Assembly (NCBI GenBank): GCA_937904325.1
Contig: CALGTK010000033.1
Location: forward strand, 1-57,711
Source: an uncultured Planctomyces sp.
GTDB taxonomy: Bacteria > Planctomycetota > Planctomycetia > Planctomycetales > Planctomycetaceae
Direction of reading: 5' to 3'
DNA length: 57,711 nt
In this document: positions 45,688 to 54,243 of the stretch, one piece after another
Position numbering within the stretch: position 1 is the first letter of the stretch
Layout of the letters: every line of letters starts with the position of its first letter
Position numbers and translations under genes: made by a program
The notes under the pieces: generated by a model
The model's input: only the letters and a program-made list of their open reading frames with translations
Database searches by the model: none
What the model was told of the DNA's origin: nothing

Positions 45688-45957
45688 ATACTGCAAATGC
45701 CAGCCGCGACATCTTCACTAGCCCATAGCTGGCGTTCTTCGCTGCTAACTACCTTAAACTAGGCCACGAGTCAGATGAGGCAAACTTTTCGGAGAACGTT
45801 CTGGGGGGAAACCCGCGGTGCACTTGCTACTCGTGCGGCTTATGACGACACCGCCGAAATGGCACCTGCTGCAGCGCATGTAGAAACTGCTCCGTAGAAG
45901 TGGACTCGTGGCTGATTCATCCTGAAGCACGCCCGGACTTCAGGAAACATCGCGACG

Positions 45958-47103
45958 TTACGCAGCAGAGCCAGTAAGTCCGCCTGCGGCAAGTCCGACC
46001 TGTTCATACAGCTGAAGAGTCTGCTCAAGCATCTCTGCGAGCGAGTACTGACTAACCGGCGGAACAACAGTCCCCTGTTCAAGTAACTGAGTCACACGAT
46101 CCGTCAGCTCGTGACAATCCCCTACCGACACAACGCCAGCTGGAAAAACATCGTTCAAAACCTCACCGACGCCGCCGTGAGCGTAACCGATGACGGGCGT
46201 CCCCAGATTCAAAGCTTCCAGCACCGTGCGTCCAAAAGATTCCGGCTTGGATGACAACGAAAAGACAGCATCCGAAACCGCATAGAACTCCCTCATGTCT
46301 GAGCGGTGACCTGTAAAGGTGACATCACCTTCCAGGCCAAGCTCAGCAACGACTCTCTTCACTTCGGCCGCGTACCGGCGTTTCCGACGATCCACGCCGC
46401 CAACGATCAAACCATGAGCAGCCAAACCCGATTCCCGCAGCGAAACCAGCATCTTTAAAAAATCGACGTGCCCCTTCAGACGAGTAATCCGCCCCGGCAA
46501 CATCAGTAGTGACTTGCCTGCAAGGTTCGGCCATTCCCGATGCAGATTCTGAAGCCACTCATCGGACGGCTGATACCCGTGCGGAAACTCTGCGGGATCG
46601 ACACCTCTATATATAGTGTGAATTCTATCGACCGGCGTTTGGGGATAGTTCCCACTAATGTAATTCTGAATCGTCCCGGAAACAGCAATGACCCGGTCTC
46701 CCCGAGTCATGATCTCGCTGAACCGGCTGACCGAGTATTGCCCGTGGACAGTCGTCACAAATTGCGGCCGCTGTGCTTCAGGAATCTTCCGCATCGCCAG
46801 CCACGCCACCCAGGCGGGAACGCGGGAACGCGCATGCACGATATCAACGTTCTGCTTGACGATCAGCTTCCGAAGCCACCCGACCTGACGCAAAGTAAGC
46901 GGCGACTTATTGCCGACGGGCGCCGCAAAATGCTGACTGCCAGCTTGCTCCAGGTGCTCGACCATCCGGCCGCCGCCGGATACGACCAGCGAACGATGGC
47001 CACGTCGCACGATCTCCGCTCCAACTTCCAGCGTCCCGCGTTCGACGCCGCCTGAGTTCAGCTCAGGCAGAATCTGCAGAATGGTCAACGGCAAACGCGG
47101 CAT
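45958..47103 (-). CDS. Glycosyltransferase family 4 protein
   Basis: 381 residues with the GT-B plan. The acceptor half starts LTILQILPELNSGGVERGTLEVG and includes FVTTVHGQYSVSRFSEI; the donor half has LLMLPGRITRLKGHVDFLKM, VTFTGHRSDMREFYAVSDAV and the nucleotide-sugar site SKPESFGRTVLEALNLGTPVI with the conserved Glu residues. It should transfer a hexose to a lipid-linked or surface glycan. It is on the minus strand, divergent from the polymerase gene of the exopolysaccharide group, and likely part of the same pathway. Confidence 0.92.
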   Translation of the reverse strand: MPRLPLTILQILPELNSGGVERGTLEVGAEIVRRGHRSLVVSGGGRMVEHLEQAGSQHFAAPVGNKSPLTLRQVGWLRKLIVKQNVDIVHARSRVPAWVAWLAMRKIPEAQRPQFVTTVHGQYSVSRFSEIMTRGDRVIAVSGTIQNYISGNYPQTPVDRIHTIYRGVDPAEFPHGYQPSDEWLQNLHREWPNLAGKSLLMLPGRITRLKGHVDFLKMLVSLRESGLAAHGLIVGGVDRRKRRYAAEVKRVVAELGLEGDVTFTGHRSDMREFYAVSDAVFSLSSKPESFGRTVLEALNLGTPVIGYAHGGVGEVLNDVFPAGVVSVGDCHELTDRVTQLLEQGTVVPPVSQYSLAEMLEQTLQLYEQVGLAAGGLTGSAA

Positions 47104-47874
47104 CGTCCAGTCCCTTGGAATGTTCCGTCTTCTCGCGGTATATCGTCATCCAGACGTCATAGCAAAACGCACGGTAGCCGAGCACCCGGAAACCGGTCAA
47201 CGTCGGTCAAACCCTTTAATAATGGCGGAAAATACGAACTACCAGAATTGCATACGGAAACTTCAGAGTTAGATTGGCACATGTAAGGTGTTTTACAGCC
47301 AAACGGCCCCGCTTTCAGACAACCTGTATGTATTCCTTCGGGATACTCACGTAACACATCGAGAGTCAGCGTGGCAGTCCGATCCAGGCTCGAATCCGCA
47401 AGCAGGACGCGACAATGATCATTGTGAGCTGACTGTTGCTACCCGTTTCCACGACGCACGTGTCTTGCGGATCGCTGTTCGGACCAGGCACCGTCACGGG
47501 CAAAGCAGCGTGGTGCGGTATCAGTAAGATCGTTCTCGGCTGGATCATCAATCGCTCCACCGCCGCGGTCATTGTCGCTTCAAAGCTTCTACCTGCTGCA
47601 TTCCAGTGTAGAAGCATTGTGACACAGTCGACCATTGAGCCTGCCCCAATTGTTACGACCTGCGGACTGTGCCGATTGCACCAAACTTTCGACGATGCTC
47701 TGTCGCGGTCACTCCGGTGGAATCGTCGCGACTACCCAATTCGCCTCCGGATTCTACCGGTGCTTCCGCGACCTCGACCTATAGTCAAAGCAGTGTGGAT
47801 CAAAGTGCCCGCGGCACTCCGTTTCGCGGTCCGTTCCCGTTTGGGAGTTTCTGCAGGTTCTCTGAGGGTCATCG
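47104..47874. other. Long divergent region upstream of the exopolysaccharide genes
   Basis: About 770 bases between the GT4 (-) and the polymerase (+). Frames at 47366-47635 (-) and 47436-47882 (+) are open but show no domain pattern or ribosome-binding site, and the second runs into the polymerase start. A short dyad tgtaa-ggtgtt-ttaca lies near 47283-47298. It probably holds two promoters; some decayed sequence is possible. Confidence 0.4.
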
Positions 47875-49200
47875 ATGGGTAACTCGCCGATGTCAGGCCT
47901 TACCTTCACGCTGTTTTGCCTAACAACAGCGACAATGCTCCTGCGCCCAGGCGAAATGGTCACCGCTCTGGCCCCGATCCCCTTTTACGAAATCCTGATT
48001 CTGAGCACCCTGGCACTTGCTCATCAGGGTGTGATCCAGCAATTCAAATTCGACTCGCTGAAACGTCAGCCCGTCGCTTTATGCCTGGTTGGAGTCTTCG
48101 TCGCGATCCCGATCTCGCACCTGACGCACGCCTATCTTGGCGGCATTATTGAAAGCACCATCGAATTTACAAAAGCAGCGATGCTTTTCATCCTGCTGGT
48201 CGTGGTCGTTGATCGGTGGAGCCGGTTCGAACGACTCGCTCAGGTCGTCGCCGTCTGTGCCAGCTTCGTCGTGTTCCTCTGCGTGATCGACTACATGGGA
48301 TTTGTTGATTTTCCATTTATAAAGCACGCCGAAGAAAACTACGGTCAGCGGGCCAACGGCTACAGCAACCGAATTTCTCGAATGAACGGGACCGGAATCT
48401 TCTCCGACCCGAACGACATCTCGCTGCTCATCGTTGCGGCGGGCATCATCTGCCTGTCGTTTCTGACGGACAAAGCTCGCGGAGCCACTCGATTCGCCTG
48501 GGCCATTCCGATCGTCGTGCTGATCATCGGCATGGCCTGCACGCGCTCACGCGGTGGAATGCTGGCAGCCTGCGCGGCCATCGGCATCATGCTGATGTTT
48601 CGCTACGGGAAGAAAGTCGCCATCGGACTCGGCGGACTGGGACTGCTTGCGTTGCCAGTCGTCGCCGGACGACAGGCAAACATCGACCTGTCCGAAGGAA
48701 CCGGCCACGATCGTATCCTTCTATGGAGAGACGGACTGGACGCGCTTCGCTCGAAAGATCTCTTCTTCGGAACTGGACAGGGTTCGTACGAAGACATTGC
48801 CGGACTGGTCGCTCACAACTCATACATACACGCCTTCGTTGAACTCGGCCTGTTCGGCGGAACATTTTTTTTCGGCATGTTCTTCTTCAGCGCTCTGGCG
48901 ATGTTTCGACTGAACACTCCCGACTGGCAGATTCTGAATCCGAAGCAAGCTCGCTTCCTGCCCTACATGGCGGCGATCGGAGCCGGTTATGCCGTCGGCC
49001 TGCTGTCGCTTTCACGATGCTACACGGTCTCGACCCTGTTGATCATCGCGTTGGGGACAGCTTTTTTGAACCTTGCCGGCTGGAACCTGAACCCTCGCCG
49101 ACCGGTTCTGGTGTGGGACAAACCTCACATCGCACAACTGTTGGGCGCCAGCGTGTGCATGTTTGTGGCGTGCAATATTTTCGTGCGACTTGTTTCGTAG
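47875..49200 (+). CDS. O-antigen ligase/polymerase (Wzy-like) membrane protein
   Basis: 441 residues with about eleven or twelve membrane helices. The large periplasmic loop holds the Wzy_C features: ILLWRDGLDALRSKDLFFGTGQGSYED followed by LVAHNSYIHAFVELGLFGG, in which the His and neighbouring residues are conserved. NGTGIFSDPNDISLLIVAAG earlier is also typical. It should polymerise or transfer lipid-linked oligosaccharide repeats outside the cytoplasmic membrane. The start could be 47875 or the ATG at 47890. The flippase gene begins 40 bases downstream, suggesting one operon. Confidence 0.9.
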   Translation: MGNSPMSGLTFTLFCLTTATMLLRPGEMVTALAPIPFYEILILSTLALAHQGVIQQFKFDSLKRQPVALCLVGVFVAIPISHLTHAYLGGIIESTIEFTKAAMLFILLVVVVDRWSRFERLAQVVAVCASFVVFLCVIDYMGFVDFPFIKHAEENYGQRANGYSNRISRMNGTGIFSDPNDISLLIVAAGIICLSFLTDKARGATRFAWAIPIVVLIIGMACTRSRGGMLAACAAIGIMLMFRYGKKVAIGLGGLGLLALPVVAGRQANIDLSEGTGHDRILLWRDGLDALRSKDLFFGTGQGSYEDIAGLVAHNSYIHAFVELGLFGGTFFFGMFFFSALAMFRLNTPDWQILNPKQARFLPYMAAIGAGYAVGLLSLSRCYTVSTLLIIALGTAFLNLAGWNLNPRRPVLVWDKPHIAQLLGASVCMFVACNIFVRLVS

Positions 49201-49240
49201 CTCAGTCTTTGAATGTGCTCTCAGTCAGTCTGAACGACTC

Positions 49241-50722
49241 ATGAAATACAAGCTCAAAGTAAACCTGCTTGCGAGCTGGGGTGACCACCTGGTTGGAATC
49301 CTCATCGGTCTGTTCCTGATGCCGTACGTCCTGACGACGGTTGGCGACGCGCAATACGGACTATGGTTATTCATTTGCTCGTTCGCTGGCTATTCCGGAC
49401 TGCTCAACCTCGGCTTCGGCGAAACCGTCAGCCGTTTCGTCGCGCACTATCACGCCAAAAACGAAATCACGAAGATCAATCAGGTCGTTTCCGTCATTGG
49501 CACGGTTTACCTCGGCATGAGCACTGTGCTGATCGGCCTGGCTGGATTTCTGGCCTGGCTGGCACCGTCGCTTTACGACTGGGGTACGACATCAATCATC
49601 GAAGTCCGCTGGGTCATTGTTCTGCTGGGAGCAAACGTCGCGGTCGGAATGCTCGGCAGCGTCTTTGGCGGAGTAATCATTGGCCTGCAGAGAATCGATC
49701 TCGAACGAGGGTTCCGAACCATCTCTGGAATCGGCCGTCTGGCGATGACCGTTTTCCTTCTTCAGCAAGACCACGCGTTGATCACACTCGCCACGATCTT
49801 CCTGCTGACCACATTAATCGAAAACGTCGGTTACTTGACTGTCGTCTTCCGACAACTGCCGGGCCTTCGCTTCGGGAGGGAATACCTGAGCCGCGAAACC
49901 TTTAAAGAATGCTTCGGCTTCAGCATGTTCGCTCTACTGGAGAATCTGGCGTGCCGCTTGATCGACGCCACGGACACCATCGTGATCGGAGTCATGCTCG
50001 GTACGCGTTACATCATTCCGTACTTCGTGGCGCATCGCCTGATGACAGTCATCGTCCATCCGCTGCAGATGATCGGTTCGATCGTCATGCCTCGCGGAGC
50101 AGAACTTGGAGCCAACCAGCACGACGATAATCTAAGAGTCCTCGTACAGAAGGGCCTCGGAGTGTCATTCCTGCTGACAGCTGGCTTCTTCATCGGAAGC
50201 TGGTTCTTCGGCGGAGTCGTGCTGGAGACATGGCTCGACCGCTCTTACGAGCAAAGCCATCTGATCCTGTTAATCCTGCTGGGAGCTCAGGTCGTCGCAA
50301 CACCGATCCACGTCCTGCGAGGCGTTCTGTTCGGCATGGGGCATGTCAAAGTCCCAGCGTTGTTCTACTTCGTCGAAGCTATTTTGAATCTCGTTTTGAC
50401 TCTCATCCTGATCAAGCCATTCGGCATCGTCGGCGTCGCGTTGGGCACAGCCATCCCAATCATCCTGGTGGAACTGTGCGTCATGCTGCCATACGCCCTG
50501 TCGTTACTCCGGTTCGAGAAATCGCATTTCTTCCAGGGCGTGGTTATCCCACAGGTTCTGCCATTGGCTGCTTTGTGGGGCTACTCCTTCTCCGTCGGAG
50601 TGACGTTTGTGATCTCACCCTCGTGGATACCAGTTCTACTTGTCGCAGCCGGCGGCGGAGTCGTCCTTGGAGCGTCCTGGATGGCCAGTCACCACGCCAC
50701 AAAAAAATGGCTGCCGGCATAG
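49241..50722 (+). CDS. Wzx-type polysaccharide flippase
   Basis: 493 residues, about 14 membrane helices, MOP superfamily. I take the ATG at 49241, 40 bases after the polymerase stop; a longer frame from 49163 would overlap that gene and adds unconvincing sequence. The N-terminal pattern WGDHLVGILIGLFLMPYVL, then GDAQYGLWLFICSFAGYSGLLNLGFGETVSRF in adjacent parts, is that of PST/Wzx proteins. It should move lipid-linked sugar units across the cytoplasmic membrane for the adjacent Wzy-like protein. No Wzc/Wza chain-length or export protein is in the window. Confidence 0.9.
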   Translation: MKYKLKVNLLASWGDHLVGILIGLFLMPYVLTTVGDAQYGLWLFICSFAGYSGLLNLGFGETVSRFVAHYHAKNEITKINQVVSVIGTVYLGMSTVLIGLAGFLAWLAPSLYDWGTTSIIEVRWVIVLLGANVAVGMLGSVFGGVIIGLQRIDLERGFRTISGIGRLAMTVFLLQQDHALITLATIFLLTTLIENVGYLTVVFRQLPGLRFGREYLSRETFKECFGFSMFALLENLACRLIDATDTIVIGVMLGTRYIIPYFVAHRLMTVIVHPLQMIGSIVMPRGAELGANQHDDNLRVLVQKGLGVSFLLTAGFFIGSWFFGGVVLETWLDRSYEQSHLILLILLGAQVVATPIHVLRGVLFGMGHVKVPALFYFVEAILNLVLTLILIKPFGIVGVALGTAIPIILVELCVMLPYALSLLRFEKSHFFQGVVIPQVLPLAALWGYSFSVGVTFVISPSWIPVLLVAAGGGVVLGASWMASHHATKKWLPA

Positions 50723-50817
50723 ATCAAGAACATAGCGTCCGTCCCCACCGGTCGTTCGGAACCCGCTCGACGAAAGCTCACTTCTAAATCCTGAATAAAA
50801 CCAGTTACGAGTCTTCC

Positions 50818-51990
50818 ATGGCTGTCACAAATCAAACACCGCTTAAGGCGAACCCCGCTACATCCGCAGCACAGCCCCTTTCGTTGGGGATTCGGGCTTC
50901 AACTGACCGCGTTGAAGTTCTTCAACTCTGGACAGAACTCGAACAGCGAATCGGACACCTCGGACTCCCCTGCTCTGTCGACTGGACGGAAGCCTGGCTG
51001 AACGCGTACGGCGATCTTGTACCACACAGTTTTCTGCTGGCACGTAACTCTGAAACATCCACGCTGCAGGGAATCTGTCTGATCTGTGAAGGAGTTGACC
51101 AGAAGGACGGGCCCCTCGGTATCAAGACACTGCATATCGGACCGGCTGGAGAACCGGAAGCCGACTCCGCCTGTGTCGAATACAACCGACTCCTCCTTGC
51201 CCCCGAATTCGAAGAAGCTTTCACGAAGCTGATCGTCGAGTACCTGCAAAATCGATCCGGTTTCGATCAATGGAATATCGATGGAATCGCGACCGCAAAC
51301 CTAGCCGCGTTTCGTCAGCACGAATCTGATCTGCAGCTTCGCATCGAGCCTTCCTACGGATTCGACTTTGCAAAAGCAAAAGCCGAAAACACTACCGTTC
51401 TATCGCAGTTCAAGAGCGCGACTCGCCGAAAAGTCAAACGCAGCATGGAAGCGTGGGATGACCTTTCGGTCGAATGGTCATCCACGCTGAACGAGGCCAT
51501 CGACGCATTCAACGAAATGATCGACCTGCACCAGGCCCGGTGGACATCGGTCGGCAAGCCAGGTTCCTACAGCAGCGAACGCTTCACCGCATTTCACGAA
51601 GACCTGGTGAGCAAACTTGTGCCGCAAGGCCGCATGGCCTTTGTCCGCGTCCGATCCGGCGCTGACACCATCGGAATCGTCCAGCTATTCATCGAACGTC
51701 GACGTGCCCTGCTCTATCAATGCGGCTGGAGCGTTGGCGACAAGACTCGCAGTCCCGGCGTCGTTGTCGACTATCTCGCCATGGAAGAATGTCTGAAGCA
51801 AGGTCTCGACGCCTACGACTTCCTGGCCTTTGCGACGCAGCACAAACGAAGTCTCGCCAACATGAGCACCAACATTGTCTGGGCAAAAAAGCGGCATCCA
51901 CGACTCAAATTCTTCGCCCTGGATCAGGCTCGAAAACTCCGTACATGGCTTCGTGAACGAAAAAACAAACAGAACGCAAATTCAAAGTAG
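50818..51990 (+). CDS. CelD/FemAB-like GNAT protein of the exopolysaccharide group
   Basis: 390 residues, no leader. It starts with a linker, then the COG5653-like pattern STDRVEVLQLWTELEQRIGH and CSVDWTEAWLNAYGDLVPHS. The second GNAT half has STLNEAIDAFNEMIDLHQARW with RFTAFHEDLVSKLVPQGRMAF and ends KSLANMSTNIVWAKKRHP-like text. Such double-GNAT proteins acylate polysaccharides or transfer amino acids. It is 95 bases after the flippase gene and precedes a second protein of the same type, so the two probably act on the same polymer. A basic C-terminal helix closes the protein. Confidence 0.85.
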   Translation: MAVTNQTPLKANPATSAAQPLSLGIRASTDRVEVLQLWTELEQRIGHLGLPCSVDWTEAWLNAYGDLVPHSFLLARNSETSTLQGICLICEGVDQKDGPLGIKTLHIGPAGEPEADSACVEYNRLLLAPEFEEAFTKLIVEYLQNRSGFDQWNIDGIATANLAAFRQHESDLQLRIEPSYGFDFAKAKAENTTVLSQFKSATRRKVKRSMEAWDDLSVEWSSTLNEAIDAFNEMIDLHQARWTSVGKPGSYSSERFTAFHEDLVSKLVPQGRMAFVRVRSGADTIGIVQLFIERRRALLYQCGWSVGDKTRSPGVVVDYLAMEECLKQGLDAYDFLAFATQHKRSLANMSTNIVWAKKRHPRLKFFALDQARKLRTWLRERKNKQNANSK

Positions 51991-52000
51991 GCAGACAACC

Positions 52001-52019
52001 CGTGTCGCGCAGTGACACG
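52001..52019. other. Short hairpin after the first exopolysaccharide GNAT gene
   Basis: cgtgtc (52001-52006) pairs with gacacg (52014-52019) around a 7-base loop, 11 bases after the stop. No T-run follows, so termination would be weak. Confidence 0.35.
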
Positions 52020-52071
52020 AGACCCACAGGAAAACAAAAAACTAATCACAACTACCTCTTGCATATTCGCC

Positions 52072-52095
52072 GCACAGGTTGCAAGCAACCTGTGC
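52072..52095. repeat. Perfect 11-bp inverted repeat between the two GNAT genes
   Basis: gcacaggttgc-aa-gcaacctgtgc, exact arms with a 2-base centre. The first in-frame ATG of the next gene (52079) lies inside it, which argues for the later start at 52166. Elements of this kind (GCACAGGTTGC ends) look like short intergenic repeats. Confidence 0.55.
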
Positions 52096-52165
52096 CACCC
52101 ACAAAACATTCTCATTCCATCACTCAAGTTTCATTCAGCACCTCACGGCATACTGGAATTCAGAA

Positions 52166-53380
52166 ATGACCGAAGCTACTACAGAAACCATACCCGTCCT
52201 GACTGCAGTTCCCGCTGAAACTCCGGCTGAATTGACAATCAGCATTCACAAAATCGACGAGTCATTCCACCAGCATTTCGCCACTGACTACTGGGCATGG
52301 CGCGCCGTCTTCGAGAACGACAGGAACAGTCGAGTCACTCAGCACCCCGACCTTCTCTTGACCGAGCTGAGTTTCTCTCGCGACGCCGAACATCATCCCC
52401 CAAAATTGATCACTTGCCTGCAAAAGAGCAAAACCGTCGGCGCAGCCGTTTTGATTCCCAAGTCAATCGCTGGCGAAAAGAAATTCGGACCAGCCTGGGA
52501 TCTGCGTGGCTATCGATTGGCCGGCAACCGACTGATCGGCAGCGACGACTCCGAAGTGCAAAGCCGACTGATGCAAGGCATCAGCCAGCACATGACTCAA
52601 TCCAGGGCAGACTTCCTTCTCGTCGAAGATGTCGAGACAACCGACCCGTTGCTGTCTCTCGTTGAAAACAACTCTCACGGCCTGCAAACATTCAAGCCGG
52701 CCCCTTTTCAACGTCGGCACATGATCGAGCTTCCTGAAACGCACGACGAATACTGGAGCAAGTTCAACTCAAAAACTCGTAGTACGCTCCAGCGGAAACT
52801 CAAGCAGTTTGGCAACTGCCGACTCGAGTTAATCAACAAGCCGTTTCAGATCCCAGGATTTCTCGAAAATGCTCAAGAAATTTCGAAGCGATCATGGCAA
52901 AGCGACCTGCTTGGCCTGCGAATTCAAAATGACGAATTCGAAACTCAAGTATTTACGTTCCTGGCCAGTCAAAACTCTCTGCGAGCGTACCTGCTCTGGC
53001 AGGACAACACTCCCATCAGCTTCTGTATCGGAACGCAGTACAACGGAATCTTTAACTACGAAGAAGTTGGTTACGACCGCGACTACTCGAAAAAATCTCC
53101 TGGCCAGGTACTCGTCATCAAGATGCTCGAAGAAATGTACGAGCATGACAAGCCGGCAGTCTTCGACTTCGGTGGCGGTGACGCGGAATACAAACGCCAG
53201 TTCGGCACCAGTATCTCAGAAAGCGGCCATGTCTGGCTGCTACGTCCTGGAATACGATCCAAAATGATCGTCGGTTACCTGTCTGGACGCCACGCGTTGA
53301 GCCAGACACTTCGAGGAACTCTCGCAAAGTTTGGACTGCTCGACCGGCTTAGAAAATTATCTCGCCGTGGTCTGAAGTAA
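52166..53380 (+). CDS. CelD/FemAB-like GNAT protein, second copy
   Basis: 404 residues from the ATG at 52166, with GGA about 12 bases upstream; an in-frame ATG at 52079 falls in an inverted repeat. Double-GNAT plan: SFHQHFATDYWAWRAVFEND at the start, HDEYWSKFNSKTRSTLQRKL at the lipid/carrier-binding FemAB-like step, then LLWQDNTPISFCIGTQYNGI and the closing FDFGGGDAEYKRQFGTS, which is highly characteristic of these proteins. It likely modifies the exopolysaccharide together with the gene upstream. Sequence identity between the two copies is low by eye, so they may have distinct donors or acceptors. Confidence 0.87.
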   Translation: MTEATTETIPVLTAVPAETPAELTISIHKIDESFHQHFATDYWAWRAVFENDRNSRVTQHPDLLLTELSFSRDAEHHPPKLITCLQKSKTVGAAVLIPKSIAGEKKFGPAWDLRGYRLAGNRLIGSDDSEVQSRLMQGISQHMTQSRADFLLVEDVETTDPLLSLVENNSHGLQTFKPAPFQRRHMIELPETHDEYWSKFNSKTRSTLQRKLKQFGNCRLELINKPFQIPGFLENAQEISKRSWQSDLLGLRIQNDEFETQVFTFLASQNSLRAYLLWQDNTPISFCIGTQYNGIFNYEEVGYDRDYSKKSPGQVLVIKMLEEMYEHDKPAVFDFGGGDAEYKRQFGTSISESGHVWLLRPGIRSKMIVGYLSGRHALSQTLRGTLAKFGLLDRLRKLSRRGLK

Positions 53381-53394
53381 GAACAGTCTTGAAT

Positions 53395-53470
53395 CCACGA
53401 ATGGACACGAAGAAACACGGATAATGGAACGATTATCTGGTCTTAATTCGTGTTACCTTGCGTCCATCTG
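53395..53470. repeat. MITE-like imperfect inverted repeat
   Basis: atggacacgaagaaacacg (53401-53419) is close to the complement of cgtgttaccttgcgtccat (53449-53467), 14 of 19 matching, with further symmetric text outside (ccacga). The type 'cacgaatggacacgaag' recurs in intergenic DNA of many bacteria. It lies between the second GNAT and the deacetylase gene and contains the TTG at 53458 that would be an alternative start. Confidence 0.5.
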
Positions 53471-53502
53471 TACTTCGTTTCAGCAGTAATCGGAATACCC
53501 CA

Positions 53503-54243
53503 ATGGGACAATTTCGACAAATCGTCAAACGATCGATCGAAAGCGCATTGCCAGAGCAGGCAATGCTCTCGCGCGGCCGCCGACTTCGAACGAACGACGG
53601 CGTCAATCGACCATCACGTTGTGCAGTCAGCTTGACGTTTGACGATGGTCCGCATCCAGAGTTCACACCTCAATTGCTCGACAATCTGGCGACCGTTGAT
53701 ATCAAAGCAACGTTTTTCATCGTCGGTGAAAAAGCAGAACAACATCCCGACATCGTCAAACGAATCGCCAACGATGGCCACGAAATCGGTAACCACACAT
53801 GGACACACAGTGAACCGCGTCAAACATCAACAGGAACGTTCCGTGACGAAGTCGTCAGAACAAACAAACTGATCTTCGAACTCACCGGGCAGAATTGTCG
53901 ACTCACCCGGCCCCCGAAGGGAGAACTCTCACCCGGCAAGATCCTGGTACTGCTGAAACAGCGACAGACGATCGTCCTATGGAATCAGGACGCAAGGGAT
54001 TACCGCATGGAATCGTGGTCAGATATGGAAATCTGGTGCCAGAACTTCACGCCAGAGCACGGTGACATTGTATTAATGCACGACAACCATCGCTTCGCAG
54101 TTACCGCCGCCGCACTGGCAGGCTCGCTGCCGAATATGTCTGACGTGAAGTTCTGCAAGGTTTCTGACTGGCTCAGGAACTCTCGGCAAAGCAACTCAAA
54201 CAACCTGAGCACCAACGGAAGGCAGTCATCATGTTCTGGATAA
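53503..54243 (+). CDS. Polysaccharide deacetylase (NodB homology domain)
   Basis: 246 residues from the ATG at 53503; a longer TTG-started frame falls in a repeat. The NodB domain starts VSLTFDDGPHPEFTPQLLDN (motif 1, with the catalytic Asp pair), has FFIVGEKAEQHPDIV and the metal His pair in GNHTWTHSEP (motif 2), then TRPPKGELSP (motif 3), WNQDARDY and a late LMHD (motif 5). It should remove N- or O-acetyl groups from the exopolysaccharide. There is no signal peptide, so either the substrate is lipid-linked in the cytoplasm or export is unusual. Its stop overlaps the next start by 13 bases. Confidence 0.92.
   Translation: MGQFRQIVKRSIESALPEQAMLSRGRRLRTNDGVNRPSRCAVSLTFDDGPHPEFTPQLLDNLATVDIKATFFIVGEKAEQHPDIVKRIANDGHEIGNHTWTHSEPRQTSTGTFRDEVVRTNKLIFELTGQNCRLTRPPKGELSPGKILVLLKQRQTIVLWNQDARDYRMESWSDMEIWCQNFTPEHGDIVLMHDNHRFAVTAAALAGSLPNMSDVKFCKVSDWLRNSRQSNSNNLSTNGRQSSCSG

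Larger units (their letters stand above)
45571..45957. other. flp leader and promoter region
   Basis: 387 bases with no gene. It contains the 15-bp palindrome at 45596-45610 just before the flp ribosome-binding site and a 14-bp palindrome at 45674-45687. No sigma-54 or clear sigma-70 promoter was found. Confidence 0.5.

Noticed and set aside
47436-47882. 148-codon ORF upstream of the polymerase gene
   Set aside because: No start signal, no domain pattern and overlap with the polymerase start; treated as leader DNA.
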